Counted from the stretch's first letter, positions 50,758 through 61,080 are shown. The stretch: 64,000 nt of DNA from Vicinamibacterales bacterium (GCA_036504215.1 DASXVO010000070.1:115390-179389), one strand, 5' to 3'. The notes: generated by a model from the letters alone, not told the origin. Numbers and translations: made by a program.

Positions 50758-52266
50758 CTACTTCGGCCTGGAAACGGAGGTCATCGGTGGCGCCAGATCC
50801 TTCTTCTTGAAGTCGGCCGTCGTCAAGTCCAGGTCCGCGAGCCGGACCACTTCCACTTTCGAAAACCCGACACGCCTGAGCTGGTCGAGAAAGACCGAGG
50901 CGTTGCCGACCAGCACGATCGAGAGTCGATCCGGCTTCAGGTACTTCAACGTGGCCCGGGCGATGTCGTCCACCGACACGGCATTCACGCGCTGTCGATA
51001 CGTCTGCAGTTCCTCGATCGGGAGATCGTAGAAGAGGACGTTCAGGATGTGGGTGGCGATCTCGTCCGGCGTCTCGATGGTCAGCGGAAAGGCCCCGGTC
51101 AGATACGCCTTCGCGTCGGCCAACTCCTGCTCGCCGACGCGCTCGCGCCGGAGCGTCGAGAACTCGTCGACCATCAGGCGCAACACCTCCCCGGTGGTCT
51201 CGGATCGCGTGTTCGTCTGCGCCATGAACTCGCCGCTCCGCTTCAGCGTCTCGGCATCGGCGGACGCGCCGTAGGTCAGCCCGCGCTCGGTGCGGAGCAC
51301 CCGGTGCAGCCGATTCGCCCCGTCCCCCCCGAGGATCTTGAGCGCGAGATCCACCGCCATGTAGTCGCCGGTCCTGCGCGGAATCCCGATCTGTCCCATG
51401 CGAATTTCGGTCTGCACGGCGTCGGGTTTGTCGATCACGACGACGCGCCGGGTCGGTTCCGGCGGGTCGGCCGGCAGGATGTCCGGCACGTCGGCCCGAG
51501 GCCAGTCGCCGAACGCCTTGGCCACCGCGGCCATCCCCTCGTCCACGGTCAGGTCTCCGACGACCGCGAGGATGCAGTTGTTCGGCGCGTAGTACCTGTG
51601 GTGAAAGGCGATGAGATCGTCGCGCGTGATCCTCGCCAGTGACTCCGGTGTGCCGCTCCCCGGGAAGCCGTACGGATGGAAGCCGAAGACGAGCCGATCG
51701 AACACGGCGTTGGCGACGTACTCCGGATCCTGGTACCTCACCTGCAGCGCGGAGGCCGTCTGCTGCCGCTGGCGCTCGAGTTCCTGCGGCGCGAACGCGG
51801 GGTTGCGCACGACATCGGAAAGCAGCTCCATCGCCAGCGAGAGGCTGTCCTTCATCACGACGGCGTGAACGACCGACAGGTCGCGCCCGGCGCCGGTCCC
51901 GAGTTCTCCGCCCACCGAGTCGATCGCGTCGGCCACCTGCTGTGCGTTCCGCGTCGTCGTTCCCTGGTCGACGAGCGTCGCGGCCATCGAGGCCGTGCCC
52001 AGCCTGCCCGGCGGGTCCTGCGCGCCACCAGCCCGCACGAGCAGGCGCAGGCTGACGGCCGGCTGTTCGTTGTGGACGACGACCACGACCTGCAGACCGT
52101 TGGGAAGCGTCCGGAACTCGTAGGGTGGGAACCTGACGTCGCGCGCGGCCAGCGGCCGCGGCGGGCTGCTGGACGGCCACTTCGCGGCCTGCGCCGCCAG
52201 CATCGACGGCCACAGGCACGCGCACGACGCGGCGACCAGGGCGGCTCGAACCTTGTGGGTGCTCAT
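50758..52266 (-). CDS. M16 metallopeptidase homologue lacking the zinc motif (regulatory subunit)
   Basis: 502 residues from ATG 52266; a GTG at 52284 is an alternative. Signal peptide (AALVAASCACLWPSMLAA). Two M16 domains are visible (LPNGLQVVVVVHNEQPAVSLRLLVRAG; later IGIPRRTGDYMAVDLALKILGG). The zinc site H-x-x-E-H is replaced by TASMAATL, so the chain cannot bind zinc the usual way and is the non-catalytic partner. The next gene upstream, 21 bases away, encodes the active subunit. Such pairs act as heterodimers that degrade or process peptides in the periplasm. Confidence 0.9.
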   Translation of the reverse strand: MSTHKVRAALVAASCACLWPSMLAAQAAKWPSSSPPRPLAARDVRFPPYEFRTLPNGLQVVVVVHNEQPAVSLRLLVRAGGAQDPPGRLGTASMAATLVDQGTTTRNAQQVADAIDSVGGELGTGAGRDLSVVHAVVMKDSLSLAMELLSDVVRNPAFAPQELERQRQQTASALQVRYQDPEYVANAVFDRLVFGFHPYGFPGSGTPESLARITRDDLIAFHHRYYAPNNCILAVVGDLTVDEGMAAVAKAFGDWPRADVPDILPADPPEPTRRVVVIDKPDAVQTEIRMGQIGIPRRTGDYMAVDLALKILGGDGANRLHRVLRTERGLTYGASADAETLKRSGEFMAQTNTRSETTGEVLRLMVDEFSTLRRERVGEQELADAKAYLTGAFPLTIETPDEIATHILNVLFYDLPIEELQTYRQRVNAVSVDDIARATLKYLKPDRLSIVLVGNASVFLDQLRRVGFSKVEVVRLADLDLTTADFKKKDLAPPMTSVSRPK

Positions 52267-52287
52267 GCCTCGCTTCTTGCCCACGAC

Positions 52288-53658
52288 CTACCGCGACACG
52301 GACAGAGTCCCGGCCGGCTGACCCGGCAGGATCGTGAGCACCGTCCGGTTCTGCGGCGTGAAGTACGTCCGGGCCACTCGCTGCACATCGCCGGTCGTGG
52401 TCTTCATGAAGATGTCGAACTCACCGTCGGCCGTCGCCACGTCCCCGTGGTGGATGACGATGGCGTGCGCCAGTTGCAGCGCCTTCTGCTGGTTGGACTC
52501 GCGCCCCACGACGTAGTCGCGCGCGAACTGGTTCTTCGCGCGCTGCAGTTCGTGCTCGGTCACCGGTTCGGTGCGCAACCGGTCCAATTCGGTGATGAGG
52601 GCCTGCTCGACCTCGGCAGGCGTGTGCCCGGGCTGCACGATCGCCACGGCGAAGAACAGGTTCGGATCCTCCATGATGTTCCCGCCGCCGAACGCGGTGA
52701 GCGCGCACCCCTTCTCGTAGACGAGCGCCCGGTAGATGCGCGAACTCTGGCCGTCGGACAGCAGCTTCGACACGATGTGCAGCGGATACGAGTCCGGGTG
52801 GCCGTCGTACGTCACGTGGTAGGCCACGACGACGACCGGCAGCGGCCACCCTTCCTGGAGCGTCACGCGGCGCTCCAGCTTCTGTTCCGGTTCCCTCGGC
52901 AGGTCGCGCGGGATCGCGCGATCCGATACCGGCACCGGCTCGAAGTACCGCTTCACCAGCCCGATCGCCTGGCCGGCGTCGAAGTCGCCGACCAGCGCCA
53001 GCGTGGCGTTGCCGGGGACATAGTAGGTCCGATAGAAATCGCGAACATCCTCGACCGATGCGGCATCGAGGTCCTTCATGCTGCCGATCGTGGTGTGCTT
53101 GTAGGGGTGCACCGAGAACGTCTGATCGTAGACGACCTCGGAAAGGCCGCCGTAGGGCTGGTTGTCGATCCGCATCCGGCGTTCTTCCTCGACGACCCGC
53201 CGTTCGCGCCCGAACGTCTCCCGGTCGATGCGCAGCGATGCCATGCGGTCGGCTTCGAGCCACAGGATGAGCGGCAGGTACTGCGACGGAACCGTCTCCC
53301 AGAAGACCGTCGCGTCTTCCGTCGTGTAGGCGTTGCTCTGTCCGCCGACGCCCGACACCATCGACGAGTGCTGGTCGGGTTGGACGTTCTTCGACCCCTT
53401 GAACATCAGGTGTTCGAACAGATGGGCGAAGCCGGTGCGCCCTGGCCGTTCGTCCTTCGACCCGACGTGATACCAGATCTGGCCGTGCACGATCGGCGTC
53501 GAGTGGTCCTCGAGCAGCACGACGGTCAGCCCGTTCGACAGCCTGACCACTTCGTAGTTCAGCTTCGGCGGGCGGACCGCCGCCGACGCTCCGACGGCAG
53601 GCGCAAGGAGCAGCCAAGCCGCGCAAGCGGCGACAAGGCCGCGACCGGCAGCGGACAT
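52288..53658 (-). CDS. M16 zinc metallopeptidase, catalytic subunit
   Basis: 456 residues from ATG 53658. Signal peptide (RGLVAACAAWLLLAPAVGASA). HLFEH at 79-83 is the inverted zinc motif H-x-x-E-H, with the third ligand Glu in the ERRVVEEERR helix about 75 residues on, as in pitrilysin/insulinase-type proteases. The C-terminal half carries the second M16 domain (LPHIVSKLLSDGQSSRIYR-like segment with the R-Y pair). It lies between lpxD (7 bases upstream) and the inactive M16 gene. Its partner is the protein encoded immediately downstream. Confidence 0.93.
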   Translation of the reverse strand: MSAAGRGLVAACAAWLLLAPAVGASAAVRPPKLNYEVVRLSNGLTVVLLEDHSTPIVHGQIWYHVGSKDERPGRTGFAHLFEHLMFKGSKNVQPDQHSSMVSGVGGQSNAYTTEDATVFWETVPSQYLPLILWLEADRMASLRIDRETFGRERRVVEEERRMRIDNQPYGGLSEVVYDQTFSVHPYKHTTIGSMKDLDAASVEDVRDFYRTYYVPGNATLALVGDFDAGQAIGLVKRYFEPVPVSDRAIPRDLPREPEQKLERRVTLQEGWPLPVVVVAYHVTYDGHPDSYPLHIVSKLLSDGQSSRIYRALVYEKGCALTAFGGGNIMEDPNLFFAVAIVQPGHTPAEVEQALITELDRLRTEPVTEHELQRAKNQFARDYVVGRESNQQKALQLAHAIVIHHGDVATADGEFDIFMKTTTGDVQRVARTYFTPQNRTVLTILPGQPAGTLSVSR

Positions 53659-53665
53659 AGCGCGA

Positions 53666-54709
53666 TTATGGCATATCGGGCGGGCGCCCCTGTTTCTGCT
53701 CGAGCGCGGCGAGGCGGGACTCGATGTCGGCAAGGGCCCTCTTGAGCTCGGGCAGTCGCCGGAAGACCGCGGAGGCCTTGAGCCAGTCGCGGTTGGGGAT
53801 CGCCGGATATCCGGACACGAGCGTGCCGGGCTCGACCGAGTTCGGGATACCGGTCTGCGCGGTGGCGGTCACGCGGTCGCCAATCTCGAGGTGGCCGGCG
53901 ACGCCCACCTGGCCGGCCAGGACCACGTCGTTGCCGATGCTCGCGCTGCCGGCGATGCCGACCTGGGCACAGAGCAGCGTGTTGCGGCCCACGTGGACGC
54001 CGTGCGCGACCTGCACGAGATTGTCGATCTTCGCGCCGGCCCCGATGCGGGTCTCCCCGATCGCCGGCCGATCGATCGTCGTGTTCGCGCCGATCTCGAC
54101 GTCGTCTTCGATCACGACGCGGCCGGGCTGAGGGATCTTCTCGTACGTCCCGTCCTCACGCTTGGCGAACCCGAAGCCGTCGCTGCCGATGACCGCACCA
54201 TCCTGGACGACCACGCGACGGCCGATGCGGCACCCTTCGCGGACCGTGACCCGCGAGTGAATGCGACAGCCGTCGCCGATCGTCACACCCCGCCCAATCG
54301 CCACGTGCGGGCCAATCACCACACCGTTCCCGATCGACACGTCGTCGTCGATGGAGACGAACGCCGCAATCGACACGCGTTCGCCCAGTCGGACGGTCCG
54401 CGCGAGGACGGCCCGCTCGTGCACTCCGGGCGGCGGCACCACCTCGGGCGTGAAGACCCCGACAGCGCGCGCGAACGTTAGGTAGGGATTCGGCGACCGC
54501 AGCGTCGCACAGGGCGCAGCCGGCGCGTTCTCGGCGAGGATCACCGCCGAGGCGCGCGTCGAGGCGAGCGCTGCCGCGTAGCGCACGTTCGTGAGGAAGG
54601 TCAGGTCGCCCGGCCCGGCCTGTTCAATGGGGGCCAGCCGCTCGACAACCGTCTCGCCATCCCCATCGAGACGGCATCCGAGGCGCTCCGCAAGGTCGCT
54701 GAGTTTCAA
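53666..54709 (-). CDS. lpxD: UDP-3-O-acylglucosamine N-acyltransferase
   Basis: 347 residues from TTG 54709, which gives the normal LpxD start ([18 protein letters not shown]); no ATG or GTG is suitable. N-terminal uridine-binding domain with [10 protein letters not shown], then a left-handed beta-helix built from I/V-G-x-x-x-x-I hexapeptides (about 115-305). The catalytic His is in [14 protein letters not shown] before it is the acyl-pantetheine groove. A C-terminal helix ([17 protein letters not shown]) forms the trimer coil. It N-acylates UDP-3-O-acyl-GlcN in lipid A synthesis. TATACT lies 10 bases before the start. Confidence 0.95.
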   Translation of the reverse strand: MKLSDLAERLGCRLDGDGETVVERLAPIEQAGPGDLTFLTNVRYAAALASTRASAVILAENAPAAPCATLRSPNPYLTFARAVGVFTPEVVPPPGVHERAVLARTVRLGERVSIAAFVSIDDDVSIGNGVVIGPHVAIGRGVTIGDGCRIHSRVTVREGCRIGRRVVVQDGAVIGSDGFGFAKREDGTYEKIPQPGRVVIEDDVEIGANTTIDRPAIGETRIGAGAKIDNLVQVAHGVHVGRNTLLCAQVGIAGSASIGNDVVLAGQVGVAGHLEIGDRVTATAQTGIPNSVEPGTLVSGYPAIPNRDWLKASAVFRRLPELKRALADIESRLAALEQKQGRPPDMP

Positions 54710-54719
54710 GGTGCGGGCG

Positions 54720-54725
54720 AGTATA
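54720..54725 (-). promoter_or_regulatory. -10-like box (TATACT) upstream of lpxD
   Basis: TATACT read on the minus strand, ending 10 bases before the lpxD TTG. It overlaps the end of the upstream gene at 54726, so it would be an internal promoter. Confidence 0.35.
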
Positions 54726-55421
54726 TCACGCCGGATCGACGGTGGTCCGCTCGACGAATCGGGCCAGTTTCGACAAGCCCAGTTCGCGGGCGATCGCCTG
54801 CACGCGCTCGGCGCGATCGGCCGGCGGGAGGCCCTCAGTCGCGCACAGCCCGGCGAGCAGCGAACTCGGTTCCAGTTTCCACGCGACCGCCCGCAGACCA
54901 TGGTGGGCACCTCTCCACGCGAGGAAGTGGCCCACGACGCGGAACGTGAAGTAGTAGCCTGGCAGGTTCGGACCCGGCAGTGGCGTCAGCAGGAGCGAGA
55001 ACAGGAGGGCGATCGTATCGACGCCCAGCCACCATCGATGCCGATCGGCGTCGCTGCGGAGATTCAGGTGAATCAGGGCGTGCGCCCGCCCTTCCTCGAT
55101 CGAGGTCGGAAAGAACGCGCGGACCGACTCGCGGCCCTGCAGCCGCCACAGCAGCCGCTGTTCGGCAATCTTCTCGGCGACCCAGCCGATCACTCGGACC
55201 CGCATCCGCCCCGTCCAACCCTCGGGGGGCGGCGCCGGATCGTCGCCGCGCGTCCGGTGGTCGTGCTCGCGCTCCACCGCTTCCACGACCGACCTGAACG
55301 TGTCGAGCAGGCGCCGCCAGACACCGGACGGCTGAGCGAGCGTCGGCGCCACTGGTTCGTTGGCAGACTCGCAGTACAGCTCGTACCGCGCGCGGCCGAC
55401 AGGAACCAGGTAGACGTCCAT
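54726..55421 (-). CDS. Mitochondrial K+/H+ exchange-related (Mit_KHE1-like) protein
   Basis: 231 residues. The beginning, [18 protein letters not shown], is like that of the family named after yeast mitochondrial K+/H+ exchange-related proteins. A central amphipathic segment ([18 protein letters not shown]) and a hydrophobic stretch at about 135-160 ([17 protein letters not shown]) give one or two membrane contacts. Function in bacteria is not established. TGGTATCGT ends 7 bases before the ATG with no ribosome-binding site. The lpxD gene starts 16 bases downstream. Confidence 0.6.
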   Translation of the reverse strand: MDVYLVPVGRARYELYCESANEPVAPTLAQPSGVWRRLLDTFRSVVEAVEREHDHRTRGDDPAPPPEGWTGRMRVRVIGWVAEKIAEQRLLWRLQGRESVRAFFPTSIEEGRAHALIHLNLRSDADRHRWWLGVDTIALLFSLLLTPLPGPNLPGYYFTFRVVGHFLAWRGAHHGLRAVAWKLEPSSLLAGLCATEGLPPADRAERVQAIARELGLSKLARFVERTTVDPA

Positions 55422-55428
55422 GATTGGT

Positions 55429-55434
55429 ACGATA
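55429..55434 (-). promoter_or_regulatory. Extended -10 box (TGGTATCGT), probable leaderless promoter
   Basis: TATCGT after TGG on the minus strand, 7 bases before the ATG at 55421. The surrounding GGTATCGTACC is also a small inverted repeat. Confidence 0.4.
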
Positions 55435-55528
55435 CCATCTCCCGGCCGGGCGCTGGACCGGAGCCGAGTGGCACAGGCGTCTCGTTCGTGCAGGCGGGCG
55501 TCCCTGCCCGCGCTATCATGAAGACGAC

Positions 55529-56602
55529 GTGGACAACATCACCCACTCGCTGTTCGCGCTGACGCTGGCGAACGCCGGGCTCCGGCGGACGGGGCGCGGC
55601 AGCGTCGCGACGCTGGTCATCGCCTCCAACATCCCGGACATCGAGATCCTCACAACGGTGACGGGTGGGCGCGTGGCCTATCTCGCCGCTCACCGCGGTC
55701 CGACGCACGGACTCCTCGGGCTCGCGCTGGCTGTCGCGACGGCTGCTGTCGTGTGGGGCGTGCAGCGGTGGCGCGGCCAGCCGCGCGACGATACGGCGTC
55801 GTTCCTGTCGCTGACCGGCATCGCGGCGATTGGCGTGCTGGGGCACATTGCAATGGATTTCTGCACGTCCTACGGCACGCGGATCTTCAGTCCGTTCGTG
55901 AACGCGTGGTTTGGCGTCGATTGGCTCCCGATCTTCGACATCTTCCTGCTGCTCATCCTCGGCTCGGGTCTGGTGGCATCCTACGTGCGACCCCAGGCTC
56001 GCGCCCGCATTGCGGCCGTGGTGCTGCTGCTCGCGGCCGGCCACTACGCGTTCCGCGCCGCGCTCCATGTCGCCGCGCTCCAGGAGGCGCAGGCCCGGCA
56101 GAACGCGGCGTTCGGCGCAGTCGCGTCGAACGGTCTTCCCCGAACGGTGTTCAGCTACCTGAATCGCGCGCAGCCATCGGCACTCCCCGCCGCGCTTCCC
56201 ACGCCGTTCTCTCCGTTCCGCTGGCGGCTCATCACGCGCGCCCCGGGCAGGTACGTCGTGAGCGAGGTGAATCTGCTCGCCGGGCGAACACGGCACGGCG
56301 GGGGCGGCGTGATGCCCACGGACGATCCCGACTCGATCTGGTTCCCGGATGAATCGACGCCGATGGTCCATGCGGCGGCCACGGCCCCGCTCGCGCGGGT
56401 ATTCCTCGATTTCGCCCGCTTTCCAGCGGCAGAAGTCATCCGTCATCGGAACGGCGACGCCACGGTCCATTGGTACGACATCCGTTTTGGGGAGAGGCCC
56501 GCATTGCCGGGTGACGGCCGGCGTCACACGAGCCCATTCGGCGTCTGGGTCCGCCTGTCGCCTGCCGGGGCCATGGTCGGCCAGGGATTGGGGCCAGGAT
56601 AG
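55529..56602 (+). CDS. YdjM-like membrane-bound metal-dependent hydrolase
   Basis: 357 residues from GTG 55529; the frame is open further upstream without family resemblance. DNITHSLFALTLANAGL, the HRGPTHGLLG loop and GHIAMDFCTSYGTRIFSPF are typical of the YdjM/DUF457 inner-membrane hydrolase family, with three His and one Asp as likely metal ligands. Four to five TM helices to about residue 200; the last 150 residues form a soluble domain absent from the short E. coli YdjM. Natural role unknown. The next gene, nfo, begins directly after its stop codon. Confidence 0.8.
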   Translation: MDNITHSLFALTLANAGLRRTGRGSVATLVIASNIPDIEILTTVTGGRVAYLAAHRGPTHGLLGLALAVATAAVVWGVQRWRGQPRDDTASFLSLTGIAAIGVLGHIAMDFCTSYGTRIFSPFVNAWFGVDWLPIFDIFLLLILGSGLVASYVRPQARARIAAVVLLLAAGHYAFRAALHVAALQEAQARQNAAFGAVASNGLPRTVFSYLNRAQPSALPAALPTPFSPFRWRLITRAPGRYVVSEVNLLAGRTRHGGGGVMPTDDPDSIWFPDESTPMVHAAATAPLARVFLDFARFPAAEVIRHRNGDATVHWYDIRFGERPALPGDGRRHTSPFGVWVRLSPAGAMVGQGLGPG

Positions 56603-57532
56603 ATGCCGCGGCTCGGTTCGCACATGTCGATCGCCGGTGGCCTGCCGCTCGCCGTGGATCGCGCCCGCCTGCACGGCTGTGACGCGCTGCAGATCTTCTC
56701 GAAGTCGTCCAGCCAATGGCGCGCGCGGCCGCTCCCGCCCGACGAGATCGCCGCCTTCCGACTGCGTGTGGCCGTGTCCGGCATCGCTCCCGTCGTGGCA
56801 CACGCCAGCTACCTGATCAATCTCGCCACGTCCGATCCCCGGTTGCGCGACCGCTCGATCGCGTCGCTCGGCGAGGAGTTGGATCGTGCCGACGTCCTCG
56901 GCCTCATGGGCGTGGTCGTCCATCCAGGATGCGCCACGGGTGGACCCGAAGCGGGGGCCGTGCGCCTGGTGGCGCAGGCCGTTGGCGAGGTGCTGCGCGC
57001 CCGTCCAGATGGCCGGACGATGGTGCTGCTCGAACATACGGCGGGGCAGGGCACATCGGTCGGCTGGCGATTCGAACAGCTGGCCGCGATGCTCGAGCAG
57101 GTGGACGGACATCCGCGCGTCGGCGTCTGCCTCGACACGTGCCATCTGTTCGCGGCCGGCTACGATCTGTCGACGGCGCGTGGGTACGCGAGCACGTTCG
57201 AGGGCTTCGAGCGCCTCGTGGGCCTCGATCGACTGCGGGCGATCCACGTGAACGATTCGAAGAAACCGCTGGGAAGCCGCGTCGACCGCCACGACCACAT
57301 CGGGCACGGGCTCATCGGACTCGACGCGTTCCGGCGGCTGCTCGGTGATCAGCGGTTCGACGACCTGCCAATGCTGCTGGAGACGCCGAAGACGGAGGGG
57401 CGGCGGGCGACGAGCGTCGAACTCGATCCGCTGGACGTCGCGAACCTGAAGACGCTGCGCGCCCTCATTCCGAGAACACCTCGGCCTGGAAGCGCGAAAC
57501 GCGCGCACCGGACTTCCACGCATCGGGCCTGA
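56603..57532 (+). CDS. nfo: Endonuclease IV (AP endonuclease)
   Basis: 309 residues; starts directly after the preceding stop (TAG, ATG). RLGSHMSIAGGLPLAV at the N-terminus, ALQIFSKSSSQWRARP, VVVHPGCATGG, VLLEHTAGQGTSVG, GVCLDTCHLFAAGYD, HVNDSKKPLGSRVDRHDHIGHG and LLETPK contain the His, Glu and Asp ligands of the trinuclear zinc centre. It cuts at abasic sites in base-excision repair. The C-terminal 25 residues are a basic tail beyond the TIM barrel, and the gene's end overlaps the convergent amrA by 68 bases. Confidence 0.95.
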   Translation: MPRLGSHMSIAGGLPLAVDRARLHGCDALQIFSKSSSQWRARPLPPDEIAAFRLRVAVSGIAPVVAHASYLINLATSDPRLRDRSIASLGEELDRADVLGLMGVVVHPGCATGGPEAGAVRLVAQAVGEVLRARPDGRTMVLLEHTAGQGTSVGWRFEQLAAMLEQVDGHPRVGVCLDTCHLFAAGYDLSTARGYASTFEGFERLVGLDRLRAIHVNDSKKPLGSRVDRHDHIGHGLIGLDAFRRLLGDQRFDDLPMLLETPKTEGRRATSVELDPLDVANLKTLRALIPRTPRPGSAKRAHRTSTHRA

Positions 57533-57998
57533 GTCCGGCCTTCAGACACGTGTGCGCCAGGAACGTGTCGCGGTTCCAGCGGTGCTCGGTGGCAACCTGC
57601 GGCAGGAGCAGGCCTCGGCGGAATCCTTCCTCAATGACCAGGCCGTCCCGCCCGACCTCGATCTCCGACACGTCCGTCACGGGCACGATCGGGGTCAGGA
57701 CCGAGATCTCCAGCGTCAGGTTCTCCATCTCGTCGGCGCCGAGCTGCGGAAAGCGCGGGTCTTCGGTGGCGGCGGCGACCGCGCAGTGGCCAACGACCTC
57801 GTCCAGGCGCTTCTCCGATCCCGGATACCCGATGCACCCGCGCAGTTCGCCGTCCGCGTGCAGCGTGACGAACGCCCCTGCGTGCCGGTGGGGCTCGGCG
57901 AGCGCGAGCGCGGCGGGCGGCGCCGACCCGGTGAGGCGCGCCCCAATGGTCTCGCGCGCGAACCGCAACAACGCCTTCCGCTCCTCCGAGCTCAACAT
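57465..57998 (-). CDS. amrA: AMMECR1-domain protein (AmrA)
   Basis: 177 residues. GAFVTLHADGELRGCIGYP is the AMMECR1 signature (L-R-G-C-I-G), followed by AAATEDPRFPQL and LEISVLTPI, and RGLLLPQVATEHRW near the C-terminus, all diagnostic. In many archaea and bacteria this protein, a MEMO-like protein and a radical SAM enzyme are encoded together (AmmeMemoRadiSam system) with unknown chemistry. The MEMO partner lies 24 bases upstream. No radical SAM gene is in the window. Confidence 0.93.
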   Translation of the reverse strand: MLSSEERKALLRFARETIGARLTGSAPPAALALAEPHRHAGAFVTLHADGELRGCIGYPGSEKRLDEVVGHCAVAAATEDPRFPQLGADEMENLTLEISVLTPIVPVTDVSEIEVGRDGLVIEEGFRRGLLLPQVATEHRWNRDTFLAHTCLKAGLRPDAWKSGARVSRFQAEVFSE

Positions 57999-58022
57999 AT
58001 CGCCTCCGTCGCCTGGACTTGA

Positions 58023-58853
58023 CTAGAAGGTGCCAAGGGCCGCGGCCATGTACCCCACCACCGCACTCTTGTCGCCGGAGACATCCCCCGAGTCGGCGTA
58101 GCGCAGGACGCGCGCGGCGCGGGCACCGAGCGCGCGCGCGGCGCGCATGACCGACAGGATGGGACCGCCGCCGCACGCGTGATCCGGTCTCGCGTGGAGC
58201 AGGGCGGCAAGGCCGTCGGCATCGAAGCGCGCGACGGCGTCCAGCACGAGGCGGTCGGCGACCTCGGCCGCACCGGCATCCAGGTAGTGCGAGAGATCGC
58301 TGCTGGCCACGAGGAGCACCCGCCGTCGTTCCAGTGCGCGTGCCAGCGCCTCCGCGAGCCCGTCAATCGTCGCCGCCGTCTGGTACCCCATCATCAACGG
58401 CACGATCGGTGTTGACGGAAGAACGCGCCGCAGGAAGGGCAACTGCATCTCGAGCGAGTGCTCGCGGGCGTGAGAGGCGGCATCGGCGTGGACGACCGGG
58501 CTCGCGTGCTGGATCGCCGTCGCGAGGTCGGCCGCGATCTCAGCCGGACCGAGCGGGGTGTCGAAGGCCCCGCTGGGGTAGACGGCCACGCCATCGAAGC
58601 CCACGTGGTGCGACGGCCCGATGATCACCGCCGCGTCGAACTCCCCTCCCTCGACCGAGCGATAGGCCCAGGCGGCGACCGGGCCTGAGTACACCAACCC
58701 GGCGTGAGGCACCAGGATCGCCTGCACGCTCGCGGATGGCAACACCTCGGTCACGGCGGCCAGGTAGCGGTCCACTTCCCACGTCAACGCGGCGGCCGAC
58801 CCCGGGTACCAGGATCCGGCGACGGCGGCCCGTCGGAGAGCTCGTGCAGCCAT
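58023..58853 (-). CDS. amrB: MEMO1-family protein (AmrB)
   Basis: 276 residues. AGSWYPG at the start, LVPHAGLVYSGPVAAWAY, IIGPSHH, REHSLEMQLPFL and SSDLSHY are the MEMO signatures; the three His and the acid form a metal-binding site like that of class III dioxygenases (LigB fold). Enzymatic activity is unproven. It is the first gene of the amrB-amrA pair. TAGGAT ends 9 bases before the ATG, with no Shine-Dalgarno, and an octamer array lies further upstream. Confidence 0.93.
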   Translation of the reverse strand: MAARALRRAAVAGSWYPGSAAALTWEVDRYLAAVTEVLPSASVQAILVPHAGLVYSGPVAAWAYRSVEGGEFDAAVIIGPSHHVGFDGVAVYPSGAFDTPLGPAEIAADLATAIQHASPVVHADAASHAREHSLEMQLPFLRRVLPSTPIVPLMMGYQTAATIDGLAEALARALERRRVLLVASSDLSHYLDAGAAEVADRLVLDAVARFDADGLAALLHARPDHACGGGPILSVMRAARALGARAARVLRYADSGDVSGDKSAVVGYMAAALGTF

Positions 58854-58862
58854 GGTACGAGC

Positions 58863-58868
58863 ATCCTA
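58863..58868 (-). promoter_or_regulatory. -10 box (TAGGAT) of amrB, probable leaderless promoter
   Basis: TAGGAT on the minus strand, 9 bases before the ATG at 58853. The expected start of transcription is within a few bases of the ATG. Confidence 0.35.
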
Positions 58869-58904
58869 GCCCCACCTCGCGGCGAAATCCACTGCTCCCC
58901 TCGC

Positions 58905-58968
58905 GCCTTCCCGCCTTGCTGCCTTCCCGCCTCCCCGCCTCGCTGCCGCGCTGCCTTCCCGCCTGGCT
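58905..58968. repeat. Octamer tandem array (GCCTTCCC type)
   Basis: Eight 8-base units with period 8. Three are exactly GCCTTCCC; the others are variants such as GCCTTGCT and GCCTCGCT, so every unit begins GCC. It fills the divergent spacer between amrB and gatC. Confidence 0.8.
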
Positions 58969-58980
58969 GTTTGGTAGTGG

Positions 58981-58986
58981 TAGCAT
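58981..58986 (+). promoter_or_regulatory. Extended -10 box (TGGTAGCAT) of gatC, probable leaderless promoter
   Basis: TAGCAT after TGG, 5 bases before the gatC ATG at 58992. No ribosome-binding site. Confidence 0.4.
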
Positions 58987-58991
58987 TTGTC

Positions 58992-59290
58992 ATGGCTGAC
59001 GCGCTGTCCCAGGCTGACGTCGAACGCATCGCGGCGCTCGCACGGCTGGCTCTGACCGAAGACGAGAAGATCCTCTACGCGAGGCAACTGACGCGCATCC
59101 TCGAGTTCGCCCGCCAGATCGCGGACCTCGATACCCGGGACATCCCACCCACGGCATCCGTGCTCGAACAGGAATCGCTCGAACGCGCCGACTGCGAGCG
59201 CCCGTCACTGCCACGCAACGACGCGCTCGCCAATGCCCCGGATGCCGCCGCGGGGCTGTTCCGCGTCCCGCGTGTTCTCGGAGACGGCGC

Positions 59291-59294
<4 letters not shown>
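58992..59294 (+). CDS. gatC: Asp/Glu-tRNA amidotransferase subunit C
   Basis: 100 residues from ATG 58992. [21 protein letters not shown] and [22 protein letters not shown] are the GatC helix and hinge, and RNDALAN and GLFRVPRVL the C-terminal belt that wraps GatA. It stabilises the GatCAB complex that converts Glu-tRNA(Gln) or Asp-tRNA(Asn) to the amide form. Its stop overlaps the gatA start (ATGA, 59291-59294). gatB is not in the window. Confidence 0.95.
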
Positions 59295-60744
<1,450 letters not shown>

Positions 60745-60748
<4 letters not shown>

Positions 60749-61080
60749 CGGGGGACCATGGCAACCGGCCGCTTCGCGGCCTTCACGATCAGCCAGATCA
60801 CGAAGACCAGGGCGGCGAGCGGCAGCAGCGGCACGAGCAGGCCGCCGACAATCGCGATGACGGCGACGAGAAGTCCGATCACGCCCAGGACGGGGACGAG
60901 CACCAGGCCGATCAACCCACCCGCCAGCCGCAGCGGAAACAGGGCCACGCCCAGCACCAGCCGCAGCGGGAGCAGCACCAGCATCAGCACGGCTTTGAGG
61001 ATGAACAGGACCGCGCCAAACACGGCGATCAGGAGGAACGCCGTCATGACGAAGCCGCCGAGTGCGAGCAACCCGATCAT
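60745..61080 (-). CDS. Small integral membrane protein
   Basis: 111 residues, almost wholly hydrophobic, with three to four TM helices separated by short Pro/Arg turns and a basic C-terminus ([12 protein letters not shown]). There are no charged residues inside the helices and no motif. It lies downstream of the two small genes at 61149-61699, 68 bases away, and may share a transcript with them. A hairpin (ACGGGC 61098-61103 / GCCCGT 61109-61114) lies in the gap. Function unknown. Confidence 0.6.
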
